The notes: a model not told the origin generated them from the sequence alone. DNA of 64,000 nucleotides from Candidatus Desulfovibrio intestinipullorum (GCA_019113165.1 DXHV01000077.1:46777-110776); one strand, 5' to 3'; positions 34,671 to 46,279 are shown, counted from the first letter of the stretch. Made by a program: numbers and translations.

Positions 34671-35822
34671 ATGGCTATGCGTCTTTCCCGCTCCATAGTG
34701 GGCAAGGCTGAGGCTGAAGCTGTCAGCAGAGTCATCATTGAGGATGGCTATCTCGGCATGGGAAGTGAAGTGCATCGTTTTGAGGACGATCTGGCTGCCT
34801 ATCTGGGCGTGCCGGCAGCCAGTCTGGCCACAGTCAATACAGGAACCGCTGCCCTGACGCTGGCCGTGGATGCGGCCGCGCCCGGCCGGTTCGGCCAGGG
34901 GCTGCGGGGCTCCGTGCTTGTGCCGTCCCTGACCTTTGTGGCCTCCTTTCAGGCCATAACCGCCTGCGGCTGCGAGCCCATTGCCTGCGAAGTCCAGCCC
35001 GAGACAGGCACCATTGACCTGGACGATGCGGCCAGGCGCCTGAGAAAGGACACCTTTGCCATCATGCCCGTCTATTACGCCAGCAATCCCTGGGGTATTG
35101 ACGAGGTCCGAGCCTTTGCCGCCGAACATGGCCTGCGCGTCATCGAAGATGCGGCTCATGCCTTCGGTTGCCGCCACAAGGGCCGGAAGGTGGGCAGTTG
35201 CGGCGATCTGGTCTGCTTCAGCTTTGACGGCATCAAGAACATTACCTCCGGCGAAGGCGGCCTGGTGGTGGCCTTCAGGGAGGAGGAAGCACGAATCATC
35301 CAGGATACCCGTCTGCTGTCCGTGGAAAGGGACACGCAGGCCCGCTTCAGCGGAGGCAGGACCTGGGATCCCGACGTGAGCAGGCAGGGATGGCGCTTCC
35401 ACATGAGCAATATCATGGCTGCCATCGGCAGGGTGCAGCTGGGCCGTCTGGAAGGCGAATTCATTCCGGCCAGAAAGCGTCTTGCCGCCCAGTATAGGGA
35501 AGAACTGGCAGGGGTTGAGGGCGTGGCCTTCCTCCGGCAGAGCCCGGAGGACGACATCGTACCCCATATCCAGGTTGTGCGGGTGCTGAACGGGCACATG
35601 CCGGCCGTGCGCCAGTACCTTCTGGACCACGAGATTCCTGTCGGCGTGCACTACAAGCCCAACCATCTGCTGACCTACTATGGTGGCGGCTCGTCTGCCT
35701 GCCCCGTGACCGAAAAGTTGTATGGCGAGCTCATGACCCTGCCGCTGCATCCTGGTCTCAGTACCGAGGATGTGAGCACGGTGTGCACGCGCCTTCGCGA
35801 GGCGCTGAAGACCATAGGCTAG
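34671..35822 (+). CDS. DegT/DnrJ/EryC1/StrS family aminotransferase
   Basis: The 383-residue PLP enzyme has the PLP-binding VIEDAAHAFGCRHKG and the Schiff-base lysine in FSFDGIKNITSGEGG. TVNTGTAALTLAV and MSNIMAAIGRVQLGRL are family features. These enzymes aminate keto-sugars on nucleotide carriers for O-antigen, capsule or glycan synthesis. AAAGGAG is 9 bases before the ATG. It is followed at 70 bases by a GT2 gene, suggesting an amino sugar is made and transferred. No matching sugar dehydratase lies beside it. Confidence 0.92.
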   Translation: MAMRLSRSIVGKAEAEAVSRVIIEDGYLGMGSEVHRFEDDLAAYLGVPAASLATVNTGTAALTLAVDAAAPGRFGQGLRGSVLVPSLTFVASFQAITACGCEPIACEVQPETGTIDLDDAARRLRKDTFAIMPVYYASNPWGIDEVRAFAAEHGLRVIEDAAHAFGCRHKGRKVGSCGDLVCFSFDGIKNITSGEGGLVVAFREEEARIIQDTRLLSVERDTQARFSGGRTWDPDVSRQGWRFHMSNIMAAIGRVQLGRLEGEFIPARKRLAAQYREELAGVEGVAFLRQSPEDDIVPHIQVVRVLNGHMPAVRQYLLDHEIPVGVHYKPNHLLTYYGGGSSACPVTEKLYGELMTLPLHPGLSTEDVSTVCTRLREALKTIG

Positions 35823-35892
35823 ACACTTGCTGGAAGGTGCAGGCCAGCAGAACCTGTGCCTTCCAGAGTCCTGCCCAAGAAACGGAGTTTGT

Positions 35893-36858
35893 ATGTCCTC
35901 TCAGCCAAGAGTTTCTGTCATCATGAACTGCTACAACAGCGACGAACACCTGAGGAGCGCGCTGGACAGCGTCATGAAGCAGACCTGGACAGACTATGAA
36001 GTCATCTTCTGGGACAACTGCTCGACGGATACCAGTCCGCAGATAGCCCGGAGTTACGGTGACAGGGTGCGCTACTTCAGGGGCACGGAAAAGGTGCCGC
36101 TGGGAGCAGGCCGCAATCTTGCCATAGCCAGGGCCAGGGGCGAGTACATAGCCTTTCTGGACTGCGACGATCTCTGGGAGCCGGACAAGCTGGAGCGCCA
36201 GGTTGCGCTCTTCGAGGCCAATCCCCGCACAGGCCTTGTGACGACAGACACTTGGGTCTTTGACGGCACGCGCAAGCTGCGCCGCTTTTTCGAGGGCGCC
36301 CGGCCGGCACGGGGCATGGTCTTTGCCGAGCTCATACGCAGGCAGTGGATTTCCATGTCCTCGGCCATGGTGCGCAGGCAGGCCCTGGCCGGACTGACCG
36401 CCGATTCTGACGCCTGGAATGGCGGCTGGTTTGACGAGAGTCTGAGCATGAGCGAGGAGGCCGATGTTTTCTACCGCATAGCTCATGACTGGGAGCTGGA
36501 CTATGTGGATGCCCCGCTCACCTGGTGGCGTGTGCACGGCCACAACAGCACCCTGCGCCGCTTTGCCGAATTTTCTAGGGAAACACGCTACATCCTGGCC
36601 AAGCATCTGCAAATGTATCCTGACTATGCCAGGGAACACGCGGATCTGGTGGCCCTTTTGCAGGAGCGCGCCGACTTTGAGGAAGCCGTTGCCCTCTGGC
36701 AGCAGGGCGAAGGCCGCAAGGCCAGGGGCCTGCTTGCCCCCTACGGCATGAAGTCCAGGAAAATTGCGGCCTTCCGCCTGTTAAGCTATCTGCCCAGGCA
36801 GACCTTTGATGTGGCGGCACGCATCTATTTCGGACTGCCAAAGCTCTTTTCCAGATAA
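35893..36858 (+). CDS. Glycosyltransferase family 2
   Basis: The 321-residue GT-A enzyme starts at MSSQPRVSVIMNCYNSDE, with ACGGAG upstream. The nucleotide-sugar domain ends in the DXD-type motif FLDCDDLWEPDKL. EEADVFYRIAHDWELDYVD contains the likely catalytic acidic residues, and WRVHGHNST is common in this group. It lacks membrane segments. It probably transfers an amino sugar provided by the adjacent aminotransferase pathway. Confidence 0.92.
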   Translation: MSSQPRVSVIMNCYNSDEHLRSALDSVMKQTWTDYEVIFWDNCSTDTSPQIARSYGDRVRYFRGTEKVPLGAGRNLAIARARGEYIAFLDCDDLWEPDKLERQVALFEANPRTGLVTTDTWVFDGTRKLRRFFEGARPARGMVFAELIRRQWISMSSAMVRRQALAGLTADSDAWNGGWFDESLSMSEEADVFYRIAHDWELDYVDAPLTWWRVHGHNSTLRRFAEFSRETRYILAKHLQMYPDYAREHADLVALLQERADFEEAVALWQQGEGRKARGLLAPYGMKSRKIAAFRLLSYLPRQTFDVAARIYFGLPKLFSR

Positions 36859-36923
36859 AGGCCTTTCATGAACGCAAGCAGACCTTGAGAGCATCGCAAG
36901 ACTGCTGAACAAGCAGCAACAGC

Positions 36924-36962
36924 AAAAGCCCCTCTGACGGAAACGCTCCGTCAGGGGGGCTT
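36924..36962. terminator. Bidirectional terminator between GT2 and lepA
   Basis: A 15-bp stem (AAGCCCC...TGACGG with CCGTCA...GGGGCTT) is flanked by AAAA on the left, giving a T run on the minus strand, and TTC on the right. It mainly serves leftward lepA transcripts. Confidence 0.85.
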
Positions 36963-36988
36963 CAACATTGGGGCAGGCAAGATCCTGG

Positions 36989-38794
36989 CTAGTCCTTGCC
37001 CACGGTCAGGGCCGCCAGAAAGGCTTCCTGCGGAAGCTCCACATTGCCCATGCGCTTCATGCGCCGCTTGCCTTCCTTCTGCTTTTCCAGAAGCTTGCGC
37101 TTGCGAGTGATGTCACCGCCGTAGCACTTGGCCGTCACGTTCTTGCGGAAGGGCGGCACCGTTTCCCTGGCAATGACCTTCTGGCCGATGGCTGCCTGAA
37201 TGGCCACCTCGAAGAGCTGGCGGGGAATGGTACGCTTGAGCTTGAGCGCCAGGGCGCGGCCATAGGGGTAGGCACTGGATCTGTGCACAATGACGGCCAG
37301 GGCATCCACGGGATCGCCGTTGAGCAGGATGTCCAGGCGAACAAGATCCGATTCCTTGTACCCTGCCGGTCTGTAGTCCATGGACGCATAACCCTTGCTC
37401 ATGGACTTCAGCCTGTCGAAGAAGTCGTAGACGATTTCGGCAAAGGGCATTTCGTAGGTGATGATGACGCGGTTGGCTGCCGCATACTGCAGGTTCTTCT
37501 GCATGCCGCGCTTTTCTTCGCACAGCTTCATGATATTGCCCACAAATTCGTTGGGCACATGGATGTCCAGCGTCACATAGGGCTCATACAGGGTCTGCAG
37601 CTTGGAAGCATCGGGAAGATTGGCCGGGTTGTGGATCTCCAGGGTTTCGCCCGACGTGGTGAGCGCACGGTAGATGACCGAAGGGGCCGTGGCAATGAGC
37701 GAGACCTCGAATTCGCGTTCCAGGCGCTCCTGAATGATTTCCATGTGCAGGAGTCCCAGGAAGCCGCAGCGAAAGCCGAAGCCCAGGGCTTGCGAGGTCT
37801 CGGGCTCGAACTGGAAGGAGGCATCGTTGAGCTGCAGCTTTTCCAGAGCCATCTTCAGGCTTTCGTACTTGTCCGACTCAGAAGGATAGAAACCGCAGAA
37901 GACCATGGGCTGCACATCCTTGAAGCCCGGGACAGGCTCCATGGCAGGCTTGTCTGCGTGGGTAATGGTGTCGCCGACCCTGGCATCGCCAAGTTCCTTG
38001 ATGGAGCCGCAGAGGAAGCCCACCTCTCCGGCATGGAGGGAGGGAATGTCCCTGGCCTCCGGCGAAAAGACACCGAGGCGCAGGACTTCGTATTCCTTGC
38101 CGGTATTCATGAGGCGGATGCGATCCCCGAGCCTGATGGTGCCCTCGATGACGCGGAAGAGCACCACGACGCCCTGATAGCTGTCGTACCAGGAGTCGAA
38201 GATGAGCGCCTTGAGGGGAGCGGCGGGATCGCCCTTGGGAGCAGGCAGGCGTTCCACAATGGCTTCCAGAATCTCGGGTACGCCCACACCTGTTTTGGCC
38301 GAGCACTCCAGTGCATCGGTGCAGTCTATGCCGATGATGTCCTCAATCTCCTCCCTGACAACGTCGGGTTGGGCCGAGGGCAGGTCTATCTTGTTGAGAA
38401 CGGGAATGATTTCCACGTTCTGGTCCATGGCCAGGTAGACATTGCCCAGGGTTTGGGCTTCCACGCCCTGGGTGGCGTCCACGACAAGCAGGGCGCCTTC
38501 GCAGGCGGCCAGGGAACGGGAGACTTCGTAGTTGAAGTCCACATGACCTGGCGTATCCAGGAGATTGAACTCGTAGACCGTACCGTCCTTGGCCGTGTAG
38601 GGGATGCGCACGGTCTGCGCCTTGATGGTAATGCCCCGTTCTCGTTCTATGTCCATGCGGTCCAGGTACTGATCCTTGGCTTCTCTGGCACTGACAACCT
38701 TGGTCAGTTCCAGAATGCGGTCGGCAAGAGTGGATTTTCCGTGGTCAATATGGGCAATGATGCAGAAATTTCGTATATTTTTGAGATCAGTCAT
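36989..38794 (-). CDS. lepA: Elongation factor 4 (LepA)
   Basis: The 601-residue GTPase starts at [11 protein letters not shown]1 is [10 protein letters not shown]3 DTPGHVDF and G4 NKID; domains II, III and V follow. The LepA-specific C-terminal domain contains [21 protein letters not shown] and [21 protein letters not shown]. Length fits the family (about 600). EF4 acts on ribosomes under stress and in biogenesis. The gene is monocistronic, bounded by a terminator on the left and a 500-base gap on the right. Confidence 0.97.
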   Translation of the reverse strand: MTDLKNIRNFCIIAHIDHGKSTLADRILELTKVVSAREAKDQYLDRMDIERERGITIKAQTVRIPYTAKDGTVYEFNLLDTPGHVDFNYEVSRSLAACEGALLVVDATQGVEAQTLGNVYLAMDQNVEIIPVLNKIDLPSAQPDVVREEIEDIIGIDCTDALECSAKTGVGVPEILEAIVERLPAPKGDPAAPLKALIFDSWYDSYQGVVVLFRVIEGTIRLGDRIRLMNTGKEYEVLRLGVFSPEARDIPSLHAGEVGFLCGSIKELGDARVGDTITHADKPAMEPVPGFKDVQPMVFCGFYPSESDKYESLKMALEKLQLNDASFQFEPETSQALGFGFRCGFLGLLHMEIIQERLEREFEVSLIATAPSVIYRALTTSGETLEIHNPANLPDASKLQTLYEPYVTLDIHVPNEFVGNIMKLCEEKRGMQKNLQYAAANRVIITYEMPFAEIVYDFFDRLKSMSKGYASMDYRPAGYKESDLVRLDILLNGDPVDALAVIVHRSSAYPYGRALALKLKRTIPRQLFEVAIQAAIGQKVIARETVPPFRKNVTAKCYGGDITRKRKLLEKQKEGKRRMKRMGNVELPQEAFLAALTVGKD

Positions 38795-39234
38795 GGCAAT
38801 CCCTGTCAGGACATACAAGTATTGGGCAGAAAATGACGAGAGTCGGATGATGGTTCAGGCAGGGTCTGCCCTTGGCCGGACGAACGCTGTCCGTTTGCCG
38901 GGACAGAACCTGGCGGCAGAGGCCTAGTGGATTGCGGCCTCAGGGGGAGATGCCCGGTCTGGCCAAAATGATCAGATGGGGGGAGAAGGAGCGGCTGTGG
39001 TCCCTGGCAGGTCTGTCGGCAGCGAAGAGAGCGAAAAGGAGCCAGGCCAGGTCTGCAAAGGCAGGCCGGGAACGACGTGTCAAGCCGGGAAAGGCCCTGG
39101 GAACAGCGGCGTGCAGCGCATGACGCTCACTAAACTTTTGCAGGAAGAAATTCAAGACCGCCTGCCAGGAACAGGGGGTTGAGCGGTGGTTTTCCTTCAG
39201 GACAAGGGAGAAACGTTGTCCCGGGGTGCCGGGC
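38795..39234. other. Gene-free region between the atp operon and lepA
   Basis: About 440 bases are without a supportable gene. A minus-strand frame (39236-38940) would need a TTG start, has no ribosome site and shows no family feature. The lepA promoter should lie here but was not pinned down. Confidence 0.4.
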
Positions 39235-39241
39235 AAAGAAA

Positions 39242-39275
39242 AAGGAAGGTCGAAAATTGCTTTTCGACCTTCCTT
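39242..39275 (-). terminator. Terminator of the atp operon
   Basis: Perfect 15-bp stem AAGGAAGGTCGAAAA with a 4-base loop. On the minus strand it continues into a T-rich run. It lies 27 bases beyond the atpC stop. Confidence 0.92.
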
Positions 39276-39301
39276 GTTATTGTTCAGTTACCTGCCGCAG
39301 A

Positions 39302-39706
39302 TCAATGATGCCGCGCCAGAGAGAGGCGAACCAGGGCGCGTTGCAGAGCTGCCTCCGCACGCACGTGGTCTATTTTATCGGACTTGTCTGCCAGGCGATC
39401 TTCAGCGCGTTTCTTTGCTGCTTCGGCTCTGGCAATATCAATATTTTCAGCCAGTTCAGCCGACTCAACAAGGACCGTGAGCACATTGTTGTTCACGTCA
39501 GCGAAGCCATTATTGACGAACACGAGGTGTTCTTCGTTGGATTCCGTCCTGTAGCGTAAAGCGCCGATTTTCAGGGCAGACAGAAGCGAGATGTGGTTCT
39601 TGAGCACGCCAAACTCGCCCGCAGCGCCCGGGCACACAGCCGCAACGACTGGGGTGCTGAGCACGGTCTTGTCCGGCGTCACAACTTCAAGCGTAAGTTC
39701 GCTCAT
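39302..39706 (-). CDS. atpC: ATP synthase F1 epsilon subunit
   Basis: The 134-residue protein has the N-terminal beta-sandwich (LTLEVVTPDKTVLS, GAAGEFGVLKNHISLLSALKIG) and the C-terminal helical hairpin (AENIDIARAEAAKKRAEDRL). It couples gamma to the c-ring and regulates ATP hydrolysis. It is last of the seven-gene atp operon, 30 bases after atpD. Confidence 0.97.
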   Translation of the reverse strand: MSELTLEVVTPDKTVLSTPVVAAVCPGAAGEFGVLKNHISLLSALKIGALRYRTESNEEHLVFVNNGFADVNNNVLTVLVESAELAENIDIARAEAAKKRAEDRLADKSDKIDHVRAEAALQRALVRLSLARHH

Positions 39707-39736
39707 TGCGTACTCCTTCTGTGCCGTAGGATCGGG

Positions 39737-41167
<1,431 letters not shown>

Positions 41168-42058
41168 TTACCCATTCTGCGCTTCCGCTCCACCGACGAT
41201 GTCGATGAGCTCACTGGTGATGGAAGCCTGCCTTGTCTTGTTGAACAGCAGTGTCAGCGAGTTGATGAGATCCGTGCAGTTGCGTGTAGCATTGTCCATG
41301 GCGGCCATACGCGCTGCATGTTCACTGGCAGAGGTGTCCAGCATTCCCCTGTACGTCTGAACCTTGAGGTACTGCGGCAGGATGACTCCAAGCAGCTGTT
41401 CCTCGCTGGGTTCATAGAGATATTCACAATGGGGCCCTTCTGGGGCCTGATTGGAATTTTCGTCCGTCGCGGGGGTCTCGAAAGGCAGAAGCTGCAGGAC
41501 TCGCGGGGGCTGCTGGGCCATGGAGACGAATTCGCCATAGATCAGATAGACTTCGTCTATTTCCTCGGTTTCGTAGCCGTGGATGACTGTCTGGGCGACA
41601 GAGCTCGCCAGGGAGAAGTCCAGCGAACCCATGTGTTCACCATAGCTGTCCAGCATTTCCACTTCCGGCAGGCGGCGCAGGGCGTCACGCCCCTTGCGAC
41701 CGACGCAGATGGCTTTCACCTGCATGCCGGCAGCGGTTTTCTCGCGGACAAGCTTGAGAGCCTTGTCGATGATGGCAGCGTTGAAACTGCCACACAGACC
41801 CCTGTCCGAGGTGATGACGATAAGTGCGCAGTTCTTGTGCTCCTTGTGCACCTCGAGAAGAGGGTGGGAAGCACCGTCAACCTTGCTCGCCAGTTCGGTC
41901 AGGACGGATTTGTATTTGCTTGCAAAGGGACGGAAACGTTCAATGCGGGACTGGGCACCGCGCAGCTTAGCGGAAGCCACCATGTTCATGGCTTTCGTAA
42001 TCTGCTGTGTCTTTCCGACACCTGCAATTTTCATTTTGACATCTTTCAGAGAAGGCAT
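41168..42058 (-). CDS. atpG: ATP synthase F1 gamma subunit
   Basis: The 296-residue rotor subunit has the N-terminal helix MKIAGVGKTQQITKAMNMVASAKL and the C-terminal helix ARMAAMDNATRNCTDLINSLTLLFNKTRQASITSEL in the usual places. VITSDRGLCGSFN is the family signature. It lies 12 bases after atpA. Confidence 0.97.
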   Translation of the reverse strand: MPSLKDVKMKIAGVGKTQQITKAMNMVASAKLRGAQSRIERFRPFASKYKSVLTELASKVDGASHPLLEVHKEHKNCALIVITSDRGLCGSFNAAIIDKALKLVREKTAAGMQVKAICVGRKGRDALRRLPEVEMLDSYGEHMGSLDFSLASSVAQTVIHGYETEEIDEVYLIYGEFVSMAQQPPRVLQLLPFETPATDENSNQAPEGPHCEYLYEPSEEQLLGVILPQYLKVQTYRGMLDTSASEHAARMAAMDNATRNCTDLINSLTLLFNKTRQASITSELIDIVGGAEAQNG

Positions 42059-42070
42059 GGCACCTCCGTG

Positions 42071-43579
42071 TTAGGCTGTATAGCCCTGCTTGAAAGACTC
42101 AATGGCGCTGTTGAGCTGCGCCTTGACGTCATTGTCAAGCACCTTCTTATCCCGGATGGCCTCCAGAATCTCCTTCTTCGTGTCGCGCATGTAGGTGAGG
42201 AATTTGCTTTCGAAATCTCTCACGTTCTCGACTGCAACGTCATCCAGGTAGCCGTTGGTGGCTGCGTAGATGGAGGCAACCTGTTCCTCGGCGGGCATTG
42301 GCTGGTACTGGGGCTGCTTGAGCAGTTCCACGAGGCGGGCACCGCGTTCCAGCTTGGCCTTGGTGGCCTTGTCAAGGTCGGAACCGAACTGAGCGAAGGC
42401 AGCCAGTTCACGATACTGGGCAAGGTCAAGACGCATGGTACCGGCAACCTGTTTCATGGCCTTGATCTGAGCGGCGCCACCCACACGGGAGACGGACAGA
42501 CCAACGTTGATGGCGGGACGCACACCGGCATTGAAGAGGTTGGGTTCCAGGTACACCTGGCCGTCGGTAATGGAAATAACGTTGGTGGGGATGTAGGCGG
42601 ACACGTCGCCGGCCTGAGTTTCGATGATGGGCAGAGCGGTCAGGGAGCCGCCACCCAGGGTATCGTTCAGCTTGGCAGCGCGTTCCAGGAGACGGGAGTG
42701 CAGATAGAAGACGTCGCCGGGGAAAGCTTCACGTCCGGGAGGACGGCGGAGCAGGAGGGACATCTGCCTGTATGCAACAGCCTGCTTGGAAAGGTCATCG
42801 TAGATGATGAGAGCATGCTGGCCCTTGTCACGATAGTATTCAGCCATCGTGCAGCCGGTATAGGCGGCGATGTACTGCAGGGGAGCAGGCTCGGAAGCAG
42901 TAGCGGAGATGATGGTGGTGTATTCCATGGCTCCGTACTTGCGCAGGGTGTCAGCAACCAGGGCCACGGTGGCCTTCTTCTGACCGATTGCGACGTAGAA
43001 GCAATGGATGTCCGTGTTCTTCTGGGCAAGAATGGCGTCTATGCAGACAGCCGTCTTGCCGGTCTGACGGTCACCAATGATGAGTTCGCGCTGGCCACGG
43101 CCGATGGGGGTCATGGCGTCGATGGCCTTCAGGCCGGTGGGCATGGGTTCGCACACGCTCTTGCGGGCGATGATGCCGGGGGCCTTGATTTCCACTTCGC
43201 GGACTTCGGAGGTGTCAATGGGTCCGAGACCGTCAATGGGCTGACCAAGGGGGTTCAGCACACGGCCCATGATGGCTTCGCCAACGGGCACGGAGAAGAT
43301 CTTGCCGGTTCTCTTGACCGTATCGCCTTCCTTGATGCCCGTGTCAGAGCCAAGAAGGGCAACACCCACATTGTCTTCTTCCAGGTTGAGGACCATGCCC
43401 ATGACGCCGCCGGGGAACTCGAGGAGTTCCATGGCCATGGCATTTTCCACGCCATAGACGCGGGCAATACCGTCACCGACGTAGAGCACGGTGCCGGTTT
43501 CGCTCATTTCTACGCGCTGGTCGTAGTTCTGGATTTCATCTTCGATGATTTTGCTGATTTCGTCTGCTTTAATCTGCAT
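42071..43579 (-). CDS. atpA: ATP synthase F1 alpha subunit
   Basis: The 502-residue subunit has Walker A GDRQTGKT, with the arginine finger region in [35 protein letters not shown] at the start is canonical. It binds nucleotide at non-catalytic sites. It lies 3 bases after atpH. Confidence 0.98.
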   Translation of the reverse strand: MQIKADEISKIIEDEIQNYDQRVEMSETGTVLYVGDGIARVYGVENAMAMELLEFPGGVMGMVLNLEEDNVGVALLGSDTGIKEGDTVKRTGKIFSVPVGEAIMGRVLNPLGQPIDGLGPIDTSEVREVEIKAPGIIARKSVCEPMPTGLKAIDAMTPIGRGQRELIIGDRQTGKTAVCIDAILAQKNTDIHCFYVAIGQKKATVALVADTLRKYGAMEYTTIISATASEPAPLQYIAAYTGCTMAEYYRDKGQHALIIYDDLSKQAVAYRQMSLLLRRPPGREAFPGDVFYLHSRLLERAAKLNDTLGGGSLTALPIIETQAGDVSAYIPTNVISITDGQVYLEPNLFNAGVRPAINVGLSVSRVGGAAQIKAMKQVAGTMRLDLAQYRELAAFAQFGSDLDKATKAKLERGARLVELLKQPQYQPMPAEEQVASIYAATNGYLDDVAVENVRDFESKFLTYMRDTKKEILEAIRDKKVLDNDVKAQLNSAIESFKQGYTA

Positions 43580-43582
43580 GTG

Positions 43583-44134
43583 CTAATTACCCCTCTTGAG
43601 CGTACTCCTCAGGATCTCCAACTGTGCACGCAGGCTCGAATCCAGGATTCGATCGCCCACCTTAAGGACGACTCCGCCCAAGATGGCCGGATCCACATCA
43701 AAGGTGAGTTCCAATGCTGCACTGGCCTTTGCTTCAAGTTCTGCCTTGACAGACTTTTGTTTAGCCTGTGACAGGGGAATGGCGGTTGTGAGCGTTCCAC
43801 GAATGACGCCCTTGGCCTCGTCAAGCAGTTTGGTGTAGGCCTGGACAATGCTGCGATAGTACGGCAGGCGTTCCTTGTCAGCCAGAAGATAGCAGAAGTT
43901 ACGCGTAACGGTATCGCAGCCTATTTTATCAAGAAGGTCGGTAAGGACCTTCTTTTTTTCAGCGACTGTAAAGATAGGGCTCTTAAAGACATTATCCAGG
44001 ACGGGATTTTCATCAAGCATGCCTTTCAGCTGCAAGAATGTTTGTCCACGCGTGGAAATTACGTCGTTGCCTTCCTGCATTCCCAGTTTGAAAACAGCGC
44101 TGGCGTAACGACGGGCAATGCGTTTGTCGGTCAT
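43583..44134 (-). CDS. atpH: ATP synthase F1 delta subunit
   Basis: The 183-residue protein follows the OSCP/delta family: RIARRYASAVFKLGMQEG at the N-terminus and ILGGVVLKVGDRILDSSLRAQLE near the C-terminus. It joins F1 to the peripheral stalk. Its ATG overlaps the atpF stop (ATGA). Confidence 0.96.
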   Translation of the reverse strand: MTDKRIARRYASAVFKLGMQEGNDVISTRGQTFLQLKGMLDENPVLDNVFKSPIFTVAEKKKVLTDLLDKIGCDTVTRNFCYLLADKERLPYYRSIVQAYTKLLDEAKGVIRGTLTTAIPLSQAKQKSVKAELEAKASAALELTFDVDPAILGGVVLKVGDRILDSSLRAQLEILRSTLKRGN

Positions 44135-44715
44135 TGCAGCACCACCTTCTTCAGGGAGTTGTCAATAAGTTTCTCATGTTTGCTTTTGTTGAGCGTTTTG
44201 AGAAGCTTGTCACGGGTTGCATCAATCAGCTCGTCGGCAATGGTTGCACGCATCTGCTGAACAATGCTCTGGCCTTCACTTTCTGCAGTGACGTGGGCCA
44301 TGGCAACGATCTGCTTAGCCTGTTCCTGAGCCTGGGCGATGATGTCATTCTTGAGTGCTTCAGCCTGAGCCTTGCTTTCCTCAAGGATAGCAGCCCTTTC
44401 AGCCTCAAGATTGGCAATACGCTTCTCGATTTCGGCTAAGCGGGCCTGGGCCTGCTCACGCTTGGCGGTCAGATCATCAATACCGTCCTTGATGCTCTGC
44501 TTGCGTCCCCTGAAGAAGTTGACGCACAGCTTGCCAGCAAAGTGCCAGAGAATGGCAACGAAGATGACAAGGTTGACAATACGCCAGGCGAAGTCTCCCC
44601 AGGGGAGCTCATGGCCGCCTTCCGAGGCCATGGCAGGGGCGGCGAAGAGAAGGCCTGCAGCACAGACTGCGGCCATCATTCCCACCATGGCTGTACACAC
44701 ATGTTTCTTCCTCAA
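44131..44715 (-). CDS. atpF: ATP synthase F0 subunit b, with N-terminal signal-like extension
   Basis: The 194-residue peripheral stalk subunit has a canonical membrane segment (IVNLVIFVAILWHFAG, about 46-61) and a long coiled coil. About 30 residues precede this segment and look like a cleavable signal (CTAMVGMMAAVCAAGLLFAAPAMA-S). The extension would put the N-terminus of mature b in the periplasm after cleavage. It pairs with the shorter b' encoded upstream. Confidence 0.94.
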   Translation of the reverse strand: MRKKHVCTAMVGMMAAVCAAGLLFAAPAMASEGGHELPWGDFAWRIVNLVIFVAILWHFAGKLCVNFFRGRKQSIKDGIDDLTAKREQAQARLAEIEKRIANLEAERAAILEESKAQAEALKNDIIAQAQEQAKQIVAMAHVTAESEGQSIVQQMRATIADELIDATRDKLLKTLNKSKHEKLIDNSLKKVVLQ

Positions 44716-44759
44716 TGCATCCCACCTCCTGTTATCTACCTGTCTCGCCCCAGCCGGGA

Positions 44760-45176
44760 CTAACCCAGAACACGAGTGGCGAGTTGCTGGGAAAAACTGT
44801 CGACCTTGGCACGCAGTTCCTTGAGGGACTCTTCAGCCTCGGCATTCAACCGGGCGCGTGCTTCACCAAGGATGCCCTGAGCTTCTTTTTGTGCCTCGTC
44901 AAGTACGGCCTGCTGTTCTTTCAAGCCGGCGTTGCGGCCATCCTCGCGGTTTGCCGCAGCGTCCTGACGTGCCTTTACCAGCTGTGCTTCGTACTCATCG
45001 AGACTGCTCTGGGCCTTGCTGGCAAAGCCTTCGGCATCATTGCTCAGATTGGCCATCATGGCCTTTCTTTCACTAATGATCTTGCGAATGGGCTTGATGA
45101 GCAGATAGTTGAGAACGACAATTGTGATCAGAAAATTCACAAGCTGAAAAAGCAATGTTATGTTGAGATCCAGCAC
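44760..45176 (-). CDS. ATP synthase F0 subunit b' (AtpX type)
   Basis: The 138-residue protein starts at GTG (45176), preceded by GAGGAGG; a longer frame lacks a better site. One membrane segment (LLFQLVNFLITIVVLNYLLIKPI) is followed by a coiled coil (about 40-135). It forms the peripheral stalk heterodimer with b. It is first in the operon, with a strong promoter 48 bases upstream. Confidence 0.92.
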   Translation of the reverse strand: MLDLNITLLFQLVNFLITIVVLNYLLIKPIRKIISERKAMMANLSNDAEGFASKAQSSLDEYEAQLVKARQDAAANREDGRNAGLKEQQAVLDEAQKEAQGILGEARARLNAEAEESLKELRAKVDSFSQQLATRVLG

Positions 45177-45223
45177 GTTCCATCCTCCTCGGAAAAGAGT
45201 GGCAGGCATTACGTTAATTTAGG

Positions 45224-45252
45224 TTTATACTAGCTCTAACTTTCTGTGTCAA
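45224..45252 (-). promoter_or_regulatory. Promoter of the atp operon
   Basis: On the minus strand TTGACA (45252-45247), a 17-base spacer and TATAAA (45229-45224) form a near-consensus sigma70 promoter. Confidence 0.88.
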
Positions 45253-45731
45253 TGTGTTTTTGGAGGAACATGTCCTTCATAAGGAACTTTTTTGCTTTTT
45301 TCTGTTATTTCAAACTGTTGGAAAAATGGCGGTTGCCGGCCACCGGGCAAAACCCGGTCCGGGACTCCCCGGGAACGGCAAAGCCAGGTCGCTGGCTGCG
45401 ACCTGGCTTTGGCTTGGAAAATCCCTGGTTTTAGATTGACAGAGTACACAAAATGCGGAGAAAAATCTCGTTTTTCTGAAAAACAAGAGAGTCCAGGATG
45501 TGTTTATGATAAATTAGAGAAAAAAGTAGAACGTTTTTTCACCAGATTGTCACGAGAACGCATTCAGTCTGCGTCCTGGCCATGCGGGGCCATCATGCTG
45601 GGAACTGCATGGTATCCCTTGAATTTTCTTGCAAAATCACGACAATTCTCATTTGCGGACAAGGCGTGACTGCCGGCTGCTCCTTCGGGCATGCGAACTC
45701 TGGCAGCGATTAGTGTCTTGATATTTCTTTA
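45253..45731. other. Gene-free region between aroK and the atp operon
   Basis: The region contains a perfect 13-bp inverted repeat (AAAGCCAGGTCGC, 45380-45392 with 45398-45410) and a smaller ACCGGG/CCCGGT hairpin (about 45342-45358). Neither has a strong T run. The rest is A+T-rich without a recognisable gene. Confidence 0.5.
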
Positions 45732-46271
45732 TCAATCACTGCCCTTGTGTGACTTGAGCAGTTTGAGAACAATTTCACACAAAAGGGACGGAGATTGAGT
45801 GCCGTCAAGGCAGGAGTGCGCACAGGCCTGATAGAGCGGCTCGCGGCTGCGAAGCACATCGGCCACTTCTTCCTGCAGGCCTGCTCCGGTGAGGGAGGGG
45901 CGCTGGGCCACCTTGGGATCGGCTGCCAGACGGTGGACCAGTTCCGGTACCGGCACCTGCAGGTAGAGGCAGATCCCCGTGGCATGGAGAAGCCTGCGGT
46001 TTTCCTCCCTGAGCACTATACCGCCGCCCGTGGAGATGACAGCCGTCCCCTCTCCTGCGGTTTCCCCGATGACCTGCCTGAGTGTCTGGTGTTCTTCGTC
46101 GCGGAAGCGATCCCAGCCTTCCCTGGCCACAAATTCGGCAATGCTGCCTCCTGTGCGTGTGCAGAAGACCTGATCCGTATCCAGAAAGACAGCCTGGCAG
46201 GTTTCGGCAAGGGCTGCGCCGACGGTTGTCTTGCCGCAGGCCCGCGGTCCGGTGAGATAGATGCGCTGCAT
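45732..46271 (-). CDS. aroK: Shikimate kinase
   Basis: The 179-residue P-loop kinase starts at MQRIYLTGPRACGKTTVG. Substrate residues are in place: Asp31/Asp33 (LDTDQ), Arg57 (RFRDEE) and the GGG loop at 82-84 (STGGGIV). The lid region RPSLTG is present. It phosphorylates shikimate in chorismate synthesis. The start lies 9 bases after the M24 peptidase stop, at the end of a long leftward string. Confidence 0.93.
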   Translation of the reverse strand: MQRIYLTGPRACGKTTVGAALAETCQAVFLDTDQVFCTRTGGSIAEFVAREGWDRFRDEEHQTLRQVIGETAGEGTAVISTGGGIVLREENRRLLHATGICLYLQVPVPELVHRLAADPKVAQRPSLTGAGLQEEVADVLRSREPLYQACAHSCLDGTQSPSLLCEIVLKLLKSHKGSD

Positions 46272-46279
46272 GGTGCTGC

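Noticed and set aside
38940-39236. Minus-strand frame between atpC and lepA
   Set aside because: It needs a TTG start, has no ribosome site and overlaps no recognised motif.
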